Positions 37,070-48,539 of a DNA stretch of 64,000 nucleotides are shown here, piece after piece; within the stretch, counting starts at the first letter, position 1, and each line of letters begins with the position of its first letter. A program made the translations under genes and the position numbers. The DNA is taken from contig NC_068566.1 in the NCBI RefSeq assembly GCF_025698545.1, forward strand, positions 28,560,444 through 28,624,443. The letters are read 5' to 3'. Source of the DNA: Gossypium raimondii. Lineage: Eukaryota; Streptophyta; Magnoliopsida; Malvales; Malvaceae. Under the pieces are notes generated by a model that saw nothing but the letters and a program-made list of their open reading frames with translations, was not told where the DNA came from and did no database searches.

Positions 37070-37634
37070 TGGTAAATTACACAATTAGTCACTAAATAAT
37101 GGGTAAGTTTTGGTTTTGGTCACTTAGCTAAAACAAGTTACAATTTGTCATTGAACTATTTGAAAGTTTTCATTTAAGTAAACTGAACTATTCAATAAAT
37201 TTTATTTAAGTCACCGTTGTTAAATTTTTTTTAAAAGAAGTTTCATCAGTGAGCTCCAAGCAACGATCTGACAATTGATATAGTGGATCAGTATCCATCG
37301 ATGAGTAGAACAATATATCTTAGCTTAGATCCTAGTCGATCTAATGGTCAATGTTGGAGATTGGAAAAAAAATGTCTGAATTTTGGTTCGCAGATTCATA
37401 ACATCTAAAGTTGTTTCATGAAAAAAAATTGAATTGTAGAAAAGAAGGGAAAAGAAAGCTTTCGATTGGTGCAAACAATATAAATAGAGAAAGCCATATA
37501 ACATCGATTTTAACAGCCCAATGACTTAAATGAAAATTTTTGAATAGTTTAATAACCAAATTGTAATTTTTTTTAGTTAAGCGACCAAAACGTAAACTTA
37601 CTCATTATTTAGCTACTAACAATATAATTTACCC
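37070..37634. mobile_element. Mutator-like MITE with long terminal inverted repeats, about 565 bp
   Basis: The left end reads TGGTAAATTACACAATTAGT and the right end read inward GGGTAAATTATATTGTTAGT. The similarity continues inward for about 100 bp (CACTTAGCTAAAA against its complement). The flanks AAAATTTTA (37061-37069) and AAACTTTTA (37635-37643) look like a 9 bp target duplication with one mismatch. Long TIRs with a 9 bp duplication suggest a MULE-derived MITE. Confidence 0.6.
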
Positions 37635-37909
37635 AAACTTTTAACGCGTTTTAACTTTTTTTTGGTCATATTTTATTTGTTTAATTATTTTTATGGAATT
37701 AAAAAAAATCTGTGGTAGGATTCCTGGCAAATGATGAACTTGGTTTATTTGGAATTTTAATAGGTCAAAGAGATAGAAAAATGAAGCTTTAGATAAAGCT
37801 AAATAAGCAATCAAGCATGTCAAAGAAAAAAAAATCTCATACACCACGTATAATACAAACATATACTATAACAAAAAAAACCCCGAAATAATTATACAAA
37901 ATTAATCTT

Positions 37910-39143
37910 CTATAATGGTGGTCTCGATGAGAAAGCTGATGTGGAACGGGTGATCAAACGAGCAGAGTCATGATCCGGCGTATTGCGACAGACAGGGCAA
38001 GCTGCATTTAGTTTAAACCACTCATCAATGCAATTAGCATGAAAGTAGTGATTGGAATCAGGTATGGTTCTTATTGTCTCTTTGGCTTGATATTCCGATA
38101 GACATATTGAACATGTATTATCATTAGGCCTTGGAAGCTCGAAGTTTTCACCCAGCAATGTAATTGGATAGGCTTCGATCCTTGAACCATCGAGACCATT
38201 TACAGTAATATCAGCTAATTGCTGCTCTTCAGTCAAGCTGGAGATTTCGGCATTTGGCTGGTGGCGATGGTCATAACAATGGACTCTAATGTTGTAATAA
38301 ATAATACACACCGCAATCAAGGAGATGGGTGTTCCCACGATGAAAATCACAGCATATTTCGTACCGCTTGAGAGACCTTGAAAAAACAATAAATGTTTGA
38401 GCATGAAGTTTAACAACAAAATAAACACGGTTTTGTTTGAGACATACATACCTCTTTTCTTTCTGGAGCATTCACCATCGCCATTTTCTGACTCGCAATT
38501 ACTTTCACAGTGATTACATGGTGGAAACACGCAATAGGGTTGTTCCCATGTTAACAGAATATCATCAATATAGTTCGTCGGCCAACCTGGACTGCGAAGG
38601 GGGACCGAAATCTCTGCTAGCTCTAGACATGAACTCAACGGTGTCGACTGATCGTAAAAGATTTTGGGTATACCCCAAACCGAAAAGTTCATACCAGTAA
38701 GGCAAGAAAAACTTATTGCTGAAGGATAGATGGTTGAGATATTGGATTGGGTGGAACAGTTAAAAAAAATATGTAGATCCGAGGGTATAATGACATAAAA
38801 GGAGTACCGGAGAGATCGAATCCCTTAAGAAGGCGTTTGGGCATGCAAGGATCAGTGAGCAGTAAGTAGGGAGTGGAATAATCGATGGTTTCGACCCCGA
38901 AGTCACCGGAAGATGGGAAATGATCGTTTGGTCTGGCAAATGGTATCTGCTTCTGCATGAGACTGAGAGGTTGAAGTCGGGATGGCCGCAGCAATCGGGT
39001 TGATTTGTGAGCCGGAAAGGGTACTCAACTATAACATTGCTGCATGAAACCGCGGAGCAGAGTTCACCATTGGTCAAAAATGGTTGAAAGAACGATAGTA
39101 GGATGACGACGACGACGATGAAGAAGAAGTTTAAAGGGTCCAT
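37910..39143 (-). pseudogene. ATL20-type RING-H2 gene, copy 3, frameshifted
   Basis: The ATG at 39143 begins a signal peptide (MDPLNFFFIVVVVILLSFF), then CSAVSCSNVIVEYPFRLTNQ, the WAK-type Cys-rich domain. Exon 1 would run to 38452 (donor GTATGT) and exon 2 from 38376 to the stop at 37910. There are two frame changes against copy 4: near 38915 (before GDFGVETIDYS), and in a run of eight A at 38761-38768, where YIFF must shift to reach NCSTQSN. The RING reads CSICLSEY...PDSNHYFH...NAACPVCR; the third zinc ligand Cys is Ser through one base change at about 38056. The homopolymer indel could be a sequencing error. The Ser change would impair the RING on its own. Confidence 0.8.
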
Positions 39144-40008
39144 TTAAGGAATCAAGAAAAGATTCACGTTAATGAACAAAAAGGAAACTAAAGACGGAAA
39201 TAGTGTTTGCTTCCCTGGGGAATTAACGCCTAAGTTACTCGAGCATCAAATTTAGACAGATAATCCAATTCAACGAGACAATTAGAAAGTTGATGCTTTA
39301 CTCAAGTATATGAGATAATACTTAATCACTGTTAATTTATTAACATTAAATAAAATAAAAAATTATAGACTCATAAACAAATATTAATAATTTTATTTAA
39401 AATAATTAAATATCAATTAATTATAACTCTTATAAATAAATGCTAATAGCTATTATATTTAGAATCTTGAGAGTTTTATATTTATTCCTAATTAATTATT
39501 ATGTAATTGTACTTGAATAAGATTCTTAATATTTATTTATGAATCCTTTACTACAAGAATGGTCGGTTCCATATTGAATATTTAGATTCAATTATATAAT
39601 AACATTAACATTTAAGTTTTAAAATTATTCTTTTATATGTAGTAATAGAAAAGAGGGTGTAAATTAGTCATTGACATTTGTATTAATGAATAAATGGTAA
39701 TTAGTAAGGAGCTATAACTAAAAAAAGATGTCAATTCCCTTTGTTTTTTCTCTACGGAATAAGGAATTTTATAAAAAAATTTCTGTCCTGTCTTAATTGC
39801 TTATCTTCATCATCGAATTTTCTAAAAAAACTATGGTAGGGTTCATGGAAAATGAAGAGTTGAGCCTTTAGATAAAGCTAAATTAGCCATCAAGCACGTC
39901 AAAGAAAAATAAAATAAAATTTCTCATCCACCATGTATAATACAGACATATACTATAACCCCCCCCCAAAAAAAAAAAAAACCAAAATATTTATACAAAA
40001 TTAATATT
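39144..40008. other. Spacer between RING copies 3 and 4
   Basis: This is AT-rich and without genes. Its last 150 bases match the downstream flank of copy 3 (CATCAAGCA.GTCAAAGAAA, then TATACTATAAC), so the duplicated block includes the 3' untranslated region. A C9/A13 homopolymer pair lies at about 39960-39981. Confidence 0.5.
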
Positions 40009-41197
40009 CTATAGTGATGGTCTCGATGAAAAAGATGATGTGGAATGGGTGAGTAAATGAGCAGAGTCTTGATCTGGTGTACGACGACACACAGGGCAGG
40101 CTGCATTTAACTTAAGCCACTCATCAATACAACTAGCATGAAAGTAGTGATTGCAATCAGGTATTGTTCTTATTGTCTCTTTGGCTTGATATTCCGATAA
40201 ACATATAGAACAAGTATTATCATTAGGCCTTGGAAGCTTCATGTTTTCACCGAGCAATGTAATTGGATAGGCTTCGATACTTGAACCATCGAGACCATTT
40301 ACAATAATACCAGCTAACTGCGGCTCTGAAGTGAGGCCGGAGATTTCGACATTTGGTTGGTGGCGACGATGATCAGCACAATGGACTCTAACGTTGTAAT
40401 AAATAATACACACCGCAATCAAGGAGATGGGTGTTCCCAGGATGAAAATCACAGCGTATTTGGTACCGTTTGAAAGACCTTGACAAAATATAAATGTTTA
40501 AGCATGAAGTTGTACATCTAAATTTAATGAAAATGGTTTTATTTGAAACATACATACCTCCTTTATCTCTGGAGCATTCACTACTTGGACAGTAGTTACA
40601 TGGTACCGTATGGCAATGGGGTTGTTCCCATGTTAACGGAATATCATCAATATAGAATGGCCAACCTGGATCGTGTTGGGGGACTGAAATCTCTGCTAGC
40701 TCTAGACATGAACTCACCGGCGTCGACGGATCGTAAAAGTTTTTGGCTATACCCCAAACCAAAAAGTTTATACTACTAAGGCAAGAAAAAAATAAAGCTG
40801 AAGGATAGACGACTGAGATATTTGAATCGGTGGAACAGTTCGAAAATATGTAGGTTCGAGTGTATAGGGGCTGAAACGGAGTGCCGGTGAGATTAAATCC
40901 CTGAAGAAGACGTTTGGTGATGCAAGGGTCAGTGAGCTGTAAATAAGGATTGGAATAATTGATGGTGTTGACCATAAAGTCACCGGAAAATGGGAAACTG
41001 ATGATGATTTGGTTTGTGGTTGTGCATAAGAGGTTGAAGTTGGGATCGCCGCAGCAGTCGGGTTGATTTGTGAGTCGGAAAGGGAAGTCAACTGATACAT
41101 TGCCGCATGAAACCCTGGGGCAGAATTCACCGTAGGTAAAAAATGGATGAAGAAAGAACGATAGGAGGAAGACGAAGAAGAAGTTTAAAGGGGTCAT
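40009..41197 (-). CDS. ATL20/21/22-type membrane RING-H2 E3 ubiquitin ligase, copy 4, intact
   Basis: Two exons (40558-41197, then 40009-40478, canonical GT-AG) give 369 residues, the usual size for this subfamily. In order: signal peptide (residues 1-23, very Phe-rich); extracellular Cys-rich GUB_WAK domain (CPRVSCGNVSVDFPFRL, QPDCCGDPNFNLLC); conserved C-terminal Cys cluster (CHTVPCNYCPSSEC); transmembrane helix (about 220-241, VIFILGTPISLIAVCIIYY); a GLDGSSIEAYPI linker; and the RING-H2 finger at about 303-344 with all eight ligands (CSIC, CNHYFHASC, CPVC). The RING recruits an E2 enzyme and ubiquitinates targets at a membrane. The pectin-binding-like ectodomain suggests cell-wall or extracellular sensing, but no substrate is known from sequence. 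It is the only intact member of the four-copy minus-strand array. Confidence 0.93.
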
Positions 41198-42202
41198 TTA
41201 AGGAATCAAGAAAAATCACGTTAATTAAGAAACGAAAGCTAAAGACGGAAAAGGTGTGTTCTTTCCTTGGGAAATCAACGCCTAGGAACAGAGAATTGTT
41301 GTTAAGTTGGAGCATAAAAAAAAGTTATACAGATAATCCAATGAATTAGGAGGCCGATGATTCATTGTTTGTTGACTTCGTCCCCAATAGCTAAGTTTTA
41401 GATTATATAAGCTTTGTTTATCAAAAAAGAAAAAATAAGATCCAATTTGTACCGATTAAGAGCATGAAATGGAAATTCTTACTAATAAAATAATTAATGC
41501 AAATGTATCCATTTAATGACTTAAAAATGTAAAAAGTTAAAGGTAAAAATAATAGATGGTGTGTAATTTAAAAGTAATTGTACATTAAATCTAAATTAAA
41601 AATATTTTGACACATTACATAATGTAAAACTTGTACATGAAATGCGAAATTCCCCTGCCTGCCTGCCCCTATCAACTACGCTTTTGCCCCCAATGCTAGT
41701 CATTTTCCCTTCGTCTTATATGTACTAATATATATATAAGAATAAATTTCTTTTCATTGCTACTATACTTTCTTAATTTAATCTCTTGCCATTATAAACA
41801 AAGGTTATTTGGGATTTAATTTTTTTAGTTTATCTATACTCTATATGTAATTAAAAAAGGAATTCTCATTCCAATTTATTTATTTTTTCACCATTATAAG
41901 ATAACTTTAAATTGTAGATTTGATCCTCTACTATGCTCACATTTGAGATTTAGTCTTATATTTTGATTTTACATCATTTGGTCCTCTAATTTTACAATGA
42001 CATTAGTTAGTCTTAAAAGTTAACATCCTTATTTATTCTAATTAAAATGGTGGGATGATTTTTTAAAATACTTTTCTAACATATACAAAAAAAAAAAAAA
42101 AAGAAAAGAAGTTGGCCTTAACATTTTAATTAAAATATTTAAGAGTATCAACAATTTATATCTACCACAATATTCTTTTATGATTTGATTTAATAAAGTT
42201 TA

Positions 42203-42204
<2 letters not shown>
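41198..42204. other. Gene-free AT-rich region
   Basis: This contains the promoter side of copy 4 and AT-rich intergenic DNA; no coding frame is supported. An A-run is at about 42086-42102. Confidence 0.4.

Positions 42205-42238
<34 letters not shown>
42205..42238. repeat. (AT)17 microsatellite
   Basis: A perfect dinucleotide run of 34 bases, probably length-variable. Confidence 0.95.
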
Positions 42239-42240
<2 letters not shown>

Positions 42241-42527
42241 AAATGATTGTTTTAATTAAATCTAATTAAGTAATTATCTATTTACACGAACGAAGCGGAC
42301 TATTTATTATTTACGTATTATGAATACGGTGGATCAATTTATACAAAAATATATGTAAATATGATTGTGGGGAATGAAACTTAAAAGGACCTCTTGCATC
42401 TAAATCTGTATGTATGTATGCATGATTGAAAAGGATGTTTTGATTGCAAAATTTTGTTATATTTCATGCAAGTAATTTTAAATGATATAACGTTTTCACA
42501 AAAAAATTCACAAAAGTGGCAGCATAG

Positions 42528-42582
42528 TAGAGGTGATCATGGGTTGGGCTACGTGGCCCAGCCCAACCCATAATCACCTCTA
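42528..42582. mobile_element. 55 bp palindromic hAT mini-element
   Basis: TAGAGGTG at the left and CACCTCTA at the right form perfect ends, and the arms pair for about 23 bases with one mismatch around a short centre (ACGTGGCCC). CAGCATAG is duplicated exactly on both sides (42520-42527 and 42583-42590), the 8 bp duplication expected of hAT elements. It is nearly only two inverted ends, GC-rich in an AT-rich setting. Confidence 0.75.
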
Positions 42583-42967
42583 CAGCATAGTTGGTTCGTT
42601 GATAATATATTAAATATTATAAACAACAAGTTTGTATAAACTCTTTCATATTATCATACTAATTTTAAACCTATGCTATACAAGGAATACTTATTTCATT
42701 AAATATATATCACATAAATGAATTTAACAATTTTTTTGTTAGTTCATACTTATAATGTTATATATTTTCTACAAAATGTGTTTTTATATTGAAGTACAAA
42801 CCATTTCTAAGATATATCTTAATATAATTTTTAGTCTTTAAATTTGGTAATTGAGTCCATTTTGGTATTTGTATTTTTCTTTTGTCCACTTTGGCACATA
42901 AACTTGGCAACTAAGTCCATTTTAATTTAAACTTAGCAAATGTAAAAGTTTGTTAACATAAAACTCA

Positions 42968-43040
42968 TATTGTACCATGTTATCACTTGAAAAGTATTAT
43001 TTTTTTATTTTCTTTTTCAAATGATAGCATGGTACAATAT
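42968..43040. repeat. Hairpin-forming inverted repeat
   Basis: ATATTGTACCATGTTATCAC at 42968 and GATAGCATGGTACAATAT at 43023 are inverted with two mismatches around an A/T-rich loop of about 28 bases. It is probably the core of a MITE relic. Confidence 0.55.
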
Positions 43041-43149
43041 CAGAATATCACTTCATAAATCTTGATAGACTCTTAGAGTACAACATTTGTTTTGTTCATG
43101 CATGGAGAATTAGGAACTAATTCCATTTTGATCTATAGGTGGAAAGAAT

Positions 43150-43370
43150 TAGGGGTGAGCGGTTGATTGAATTGAGTCAAAAAAATTCAAGTTAATCAAG
43201 TTGACGCATTCTAACTCGATTTGAAATTTTTCGAGTCGGTCTGAGTGAAATGAAATTCGATTCGAGTCGAGTTGAGTTGAGTCGAGCCGAGTGAAATTGT
43301 TCGGGTTAAATTAAAAAGCTAAACATGTAAAATTAAAATATTGTTACAATATGACATGTTTTTGTTTAAT
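43150..43370. mobile_element. Truncated copy of the TCGAGT-rich hAT-like MITE
   Basis: The start GGGGTGAGCGGTTGATTGAA and the words AATCAAGTTGACG and TGTTACAATATGACAT parallel 31911-32110. The other end is missing; the match stops near the plant-mobile-domain gene. Confidence 0.55.
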
Positions 43371-43413
43371 CTTGTCGATAACTTGATTCTTATTTGCACT
43401 TTGATTGTTTTGT

Positions 43414-44760
43414 AGGTATGTTTTTGATGTTGTCGACATTGCTAAAAATCTGTTACCAATAAACTTCAATATTCACCCGATTGTAGAGTCAGATTGAGGG
43501 GAATGGGCTTTGAGAATTTATTGAAACTCACAAGCCCTTTAAAGAAATTTCTATCTCTTATAACAACAATAACTGATATATATAATATAAAAGAAAGATG
43601 TTTTGTATTTGGACGCGAAAGTTCTATTAAACTATTTATGGGTTTAGGGGATGTTTTGAGAATTACTGGATTACTAAGAAATGATTTTCCAGTTATAGGA
43701 AATGAACAAAATGTAAATTTAAATGACTTGTGTATAGAGTATTTTGGCATTGACGAGTGCCTAAGCCCAATGAAAAGTGGAATTCGTCTGGCTTGGCTCA
43801 AAGAAAATTATGGGCATTGGGATGAAAATCTTGTTCTTGAAGGGCAGGAACTTGACCACTATATTTGGGCAATTGTGCTTTACATCATAAGGTCTATCGT
43901 ACTCCCTTCTAGTGATGATGTGGTAGCTCCATTTTATCTAACATTTTTAGGAACATTGATCAAATTGGAAGTTATGCATGGGGTGCGGTCATGCTAGCAA
44001 CTCTACACTGCAGCTTGGAGAACCATAAATCAAAGGGACAAGATCTATTTGGAAATTTTCATTTTGTTACGGTGAGGATAGAAGTTATATTTATAGTTTC
44101 ATTTTTTTAGTAGATTTTCTCTTTATTTCATGTGGATTAACATTTTATTTTCCTTTGTTGTAGGTGCTTATATTGGAGGGCATATCGTGGGTTGCATCTC
44201 GGTTGCTCCATCCTGCCATTGAATAAATAAATGCAATTGTCATAGTTGAAAATAAGAAAAATTGTCCCAAGGACTTCCCTTTGCTGGTTGGGTGGCATGA
44301 AAGGCTGATTACGCCATCCAAGAAGCATAGAAGTCGCAACATGGTTTTTGAATTTGATGAATATTTCAGAAAGTTATGGCCAGCTAGAGTAAGTGAAGTC
44401 ATTTTATTCTTTATAATGATTTAATTTTAACTCTTTCAAATGACTTTCTTATTTTTTTTAGTCTTTTATATTTCAATGTTTCAAATAGGTTGAATGGACC
44501 TTCGAAACATGCTTTGACATCATTTATATCTATGGAGAAGGTAATTCTCCATGATCTTCCTGTCTCGGAGCAAAAGCAACTACATGTATCTTATCATTTT
44601 CAATCCAAGATGGGTTATATCTCTACTATTCGCAAGAAACATGGTAAATGTAAAAAAAAATCTAGGGGAAGATAGAAGAGAGATTGGACCTTGGTACATG
44701 AAAATTTCATGCCAGTCTGGTGTGATTGTTGGCGATGTTTGTATATTGCAGGTAATCCTG
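43414..44760 (+). pseudogene. Plant mobile domain protein gene, degenerate
   Basis: The main frame (43494-43997) encodes KERCFVFGRESSIKLFMGL, DVLRITGLL, then a middle region and IIRSIVLPSSDDVVAPF, diagnostic of the aminotransferase-like plant mobile domain. A frameshift near 43948 is needed to continue as IDQIGSYAWGAVMLATLHCS. Further exon-like blocks follow a GTGAGG donor and TTGTAG acceptor: LEGISWVASRLLHPA, FDEYFRKLWPA (44350-44390) and RDWTLVHENFMPVW (44690-44735). These proteins are mostly carried by or derived from transposons, a few being domesticated. Stops and the frameshift argue for a pseudogene. Confidence 0.7.
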
Positions 44761-44859
44761 AACTTGTGTCTCCCTTCCCCCTTGCCCCGTGACCCTCTTT
44801 TTTTTCTTACTTGTTGCTTTCTTTGTATTCTAAATTGTTTTTGGAATGTCATAGATGAA

Positions 44860-46110
44860 GAAAAGGGGGGCTTTCAAAATCAAGAGGAAGAGATAGCAGC
44901 TCCACACAAGAGCATGATGGGGAAATAGGTAAGTTGATTTTTTTTTACTTAACCTTAACATGGGGATTGTGTCTAAATGAGAGACATGGGGACTCTCATT
45001 ACAACTTGCTCTTTCATTTTGATAATGTTTGATAGATATTTTCCAAACCAAATTCACTATCTAATATTACTTGTTAGATTTAAGTTATTTAAATTTCTGT
45101 AGAGAACTTAGATCAGCTCTAAAATATAGAGGATGATCAGTTAGGGCATGATAACCCAATGCAGCAACAGGATCACCAGTTGGGGCATGATGACCCCATG
45201 AAGCAACAACAACAGCAACAACAACAGATGGATCATGAAGATCCGTTGGGGCATGATGACCCCATGAAGCAAGAGCAGCTGATGGAAGAGATAGCAGCTC
45301 CAACACAAGAGCATGATGGAGAAATAGGTAAGTTGATTTTTCTTCTTTACATAACCTTAACATGGGGATTGTGTCTAAATAAGAGACATGGGGACTCTTA
45401 TTACAACTTGCTCTCTCATTTTGATAATGTTCGTTAGATATTTTCTAAACCAAATTTACTATCTAATATTACTTATTAGATTTAAGTTATTTAAATTTTT
45501 GTAGAGAACTTATATCAGTTATAGGATATGGAGGATGATCAGTTGGGGCATGATAACCCAATGCAGCAACATGATCATCAGTTGGAGCATGATGACCCCA
45601 TGAAGCAACGACAACAACAACAACAGATGGATCATGATGATTCGTTGGGGCATGATGACCCCATGAAGAAGGAGCAGTTGATGGAAGAAATAACAGCTCC
45701 AACACAAGAGCATGATGGGGAAATAGGTAAGTTGATTTTTCTTCTTTACATAACCTTAACAAGGGGATTGTGTTTAAATGAGAGACATGGGGACTCTTAA
45801 TACAACTTGCTTTCTCATTTTGATAATGTTCGTTAGCTATTTTCCAAATCGAATTCATTATCTAATATTACTTATTAGATTTAAGTTATTTAAATTTTTG
45901 TAGTGAACTTAGATCAGCTCTTGGATAGAGGATGATCAGTTAGGGCATGATAACCCTATGCAGCAGCAAGATCATTAATTGGGGCATGATGACCCTACAA
46001 GGCAACAACAATAGCAATAGATGGATCATGATGATCTGTTGGGGCATGATGACCTCACGGAGCAGGAGCAGGAGCAGGAGCAGTTAATTGTTAGCTCCCA
46101 GAGCATCCCA
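44860..46110 (+). repeat. Tandem exon-intron modules encoding HDDPM repeats
   Basis: The 3' part of the mobile-domain gene is amplified as modules of about 400 bp, each with an exon-like part and an intron-like part. Donors GTAAGTTGATTT recur at 44929, 45328 and 45727 (spacing 399). Acceptors TTTGTAG or TCTGTAG end at 45102, 45504 and 45903 (402 and 399). The exon parts encode Gln-rich peptides with repeated QLGHDDPM-like octads and end APTQEHDGEI. Just after the acceptor, modules 2 and 3 have stops (CTC TAA, TTA TAG) where module 4 has TTG. The amplification is therefore old enough to have been pseudogenised. Confidence 0.75.
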
Positions 46111-47960
46111 CATTTATGCCGCCCATATGAGTAGGTATACAACAAATGTACTTAGGGGAATAAGAAACCTAAGCGACAAACTCATCTCTATAAAGAAGTA
46201 GATTTGGAAAATATTCTGCCCACTAGTGTAAAAAGACCATTGCGAACTCCACTATTTCTTTTCAATTCCAAATTCAAAAAGGACAACATTATTTCTAGGA
46301 TTCATCTTAAAAGAGTGAATGTAACTAATTGGCACATTTTTTGTTTTGTTTTAAGAGTGTGCATGATAAGTTAATACGTGTTGGAAAATATGGCTAACTT
46401 TGTTGTGTTTATGGCAGTAGTAGAGGTAACAACATAATGAGTTAGGTATGCACTACACCTGTGCCCATGTAATTTTTTCTCATTTGCATGTCTTTATTAC
46501 AGTGGTGAATGTTTTCTTTCTTGCAAGCTAAGGCATTTCCACTGCACTTGTCCCGAAGTAATTTTTTTGCACAGTTTTTTGTTATTTTAAGAGTGTTATA
46601 ACACTCTTTATGTAACCCGATCGTCAAGTTCGGGTATCGGATGCCACAACTATCTGGATAAATTAACACATTCCTATTTCAAATTTAATATATACTTAGA
46701 CAACTTAAACCTTCAAATTCTTTTTGACATTTATACACACATCTTTTTAGTTCTAATTTATTATAACCTGACACATTTAATGACTCAACAGTTATTTACA
46801 ATTTACAATTCGACTCTGTCAACTTCAACCTTGAGGCGTAGCCTTGGAGGGTGCCTCTCTATATACATGAACAACTACCACACCCCATGTAACTTCGGTA
46901 AAGTCTGGCTTAGTCCTTTTTTATTTTTCCAAGTCTTTACCTATCCTACATTCAAGCAACAATTTATTAAGCTCGGAAGAACTTAGTGAGGTCTGTATAT
47001 AAAATTCATTTACGACTGCATAAATATTCAAGAAAATGAGATTTCTGGTTTAGAATTAAATTCCCTGAATTTCATAGGAGAATTGACGAACTTGGTTGGC
47101 AAGGCCCATGCCTTATGCTCTTTGAGTCATTGTTAGCAGACATAAACCCTGGTTTGGTCATAACCAAGTTCTCTCATGGGTCTCATCCCATTTACCTTTG
47201 TTCCACATCCTTGATACTTGCATTCATTACTTCTGACTGACGACACTTGGCATTTTTCCCAAATAATTCCCGAAACTATTGGTCCTTATAGAATACGATT
47301 TCTTTCTAGTATCCCTTTTTTTCTTGAAGAGCTAGTGCCTACAATGTAACCCCATAGTACCTGCTCTTTTAGCCAATTGTTTTAAGATGCGTCGCTAGAC
47401 ATGTGGTTCCCAATGTACTATCTCCTTCTTAGGTATTTCGTGAAGGTATCTACCCTAAGTAGATCCACAAGATCTTTGTCGTGTTTTATGGTCATGATAG
47501 ACTTCTACTTCTTGCTGCTTTCTAGTGAACTTTATTCATTATTCAACATAGAGTTAACGTTCCTTCCATAATGAGTCTTGTTGGTATACCATACCCATTA
47601 GGATCTATTCTATTGCGCTCCATTCTTCAATTGCTTAACACCTAAGGGATATGCAACTTCTCTGGTGGACTCTTGTTGGTAAACACCCCATTTACCATCT
47701 CGTCTAAGGAGTCACTTCTCTTTTTACACAAGGCTGAGTTATGATGCTCACTAGGCTCCAATCACCATTGCCCTTGATGTATCTCCTAGTTGCCCCATTT
47801 GACTCGTGTCTCAAACGTGCCAAGTCTTTTTTGTCTAGTGACTGGGCGTTCAAATCATCACGCGCCTTCTTCCTTATACCTTGGTGGGTCTCCTAGTTTT
47901 CCAAACTGCAGACTTCACATGCTACCCTTACAGAGCTATAAGGCCTTACACATGTAACTG
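46111..47960. other. No recognisable gene
   Basis: This is mixed-composition DNA, less AT-rich than its surroundings from about 46800 to 47950. It looks like decayed repeat sequence with stops in all frames. A Cys-containing frame at 46442-46669 on the minus strand has no known motif. Confidence 0.35.
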
Positions 47961-48530
47961 TTGGAAATAATCCGGTTTAAAATTGGTTTTCTTGCACAAC
48001 GAAAAATTTAAATTTTAAAAACCAACCCGGTTTGTGATATTTAAAGCACTAAAATTTAATTAAATTTGTACCAGTGTTTTTGGATAAGCAGATCCTTAAT
48101 GTTTTCTGACTTTCAACCAGACGATCTTCTCTACTGTTCTCGTACCACAAATTGCTTCAAGTGTGGGTTCGAACCAATTGAATCAAAACACAGAACTGGA
48201 AAATTTTTTTCTTTTGAGGTGAAAATGAAAATTCTCTCTTCTATAATAGAAACTGATAACATTTTTATTCTAAAGTATATATTTATAAGTTGAGAATAAA
48301 TTCTCTCTATTTTTTAGCAGAATAACAATCTCTCAAAAGTTGTGTTAATAGCTCTACCGGTGGCATATATTTATATGAAGAGAAGGTAGAACCCTAGTAG
48401 AGTTGTAGAGGTTTATTTTAAATATAAAAATAACATTCTACTTAGAGTAGAAGAGGGGTGAACGACTCACCCTTATATTTCTACTAAGATTGCTGCCCCT
48501 TCATGTTTTCTCTTTTTCGCCAAAGTCAAC
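47961..48530. repeat. LTR-like fragment
   Basis: The start TGTTGGAAATAATCCGG resembles the beginning of a retrotransposon LTR, with leader-like sequence after it. No partner LTR or target duplication was found. Tentative. Confidence 0.25.
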
Positions 48531-48539
48531 AACTTGATC

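Noticed and set aside
44580..45858. Minus-strand frames rich in SWGHHAPT repeats
   Set aside because: They are the complement of the HDDPM modules; the plus strand carries the matching splice signals.
46442..46669. Cys-rich 75-codon minus-strand frame as a secreted peptide
   Set aside because: No signal peptide or conserved Cys pattern, and the surroundings look like decayed repeats.
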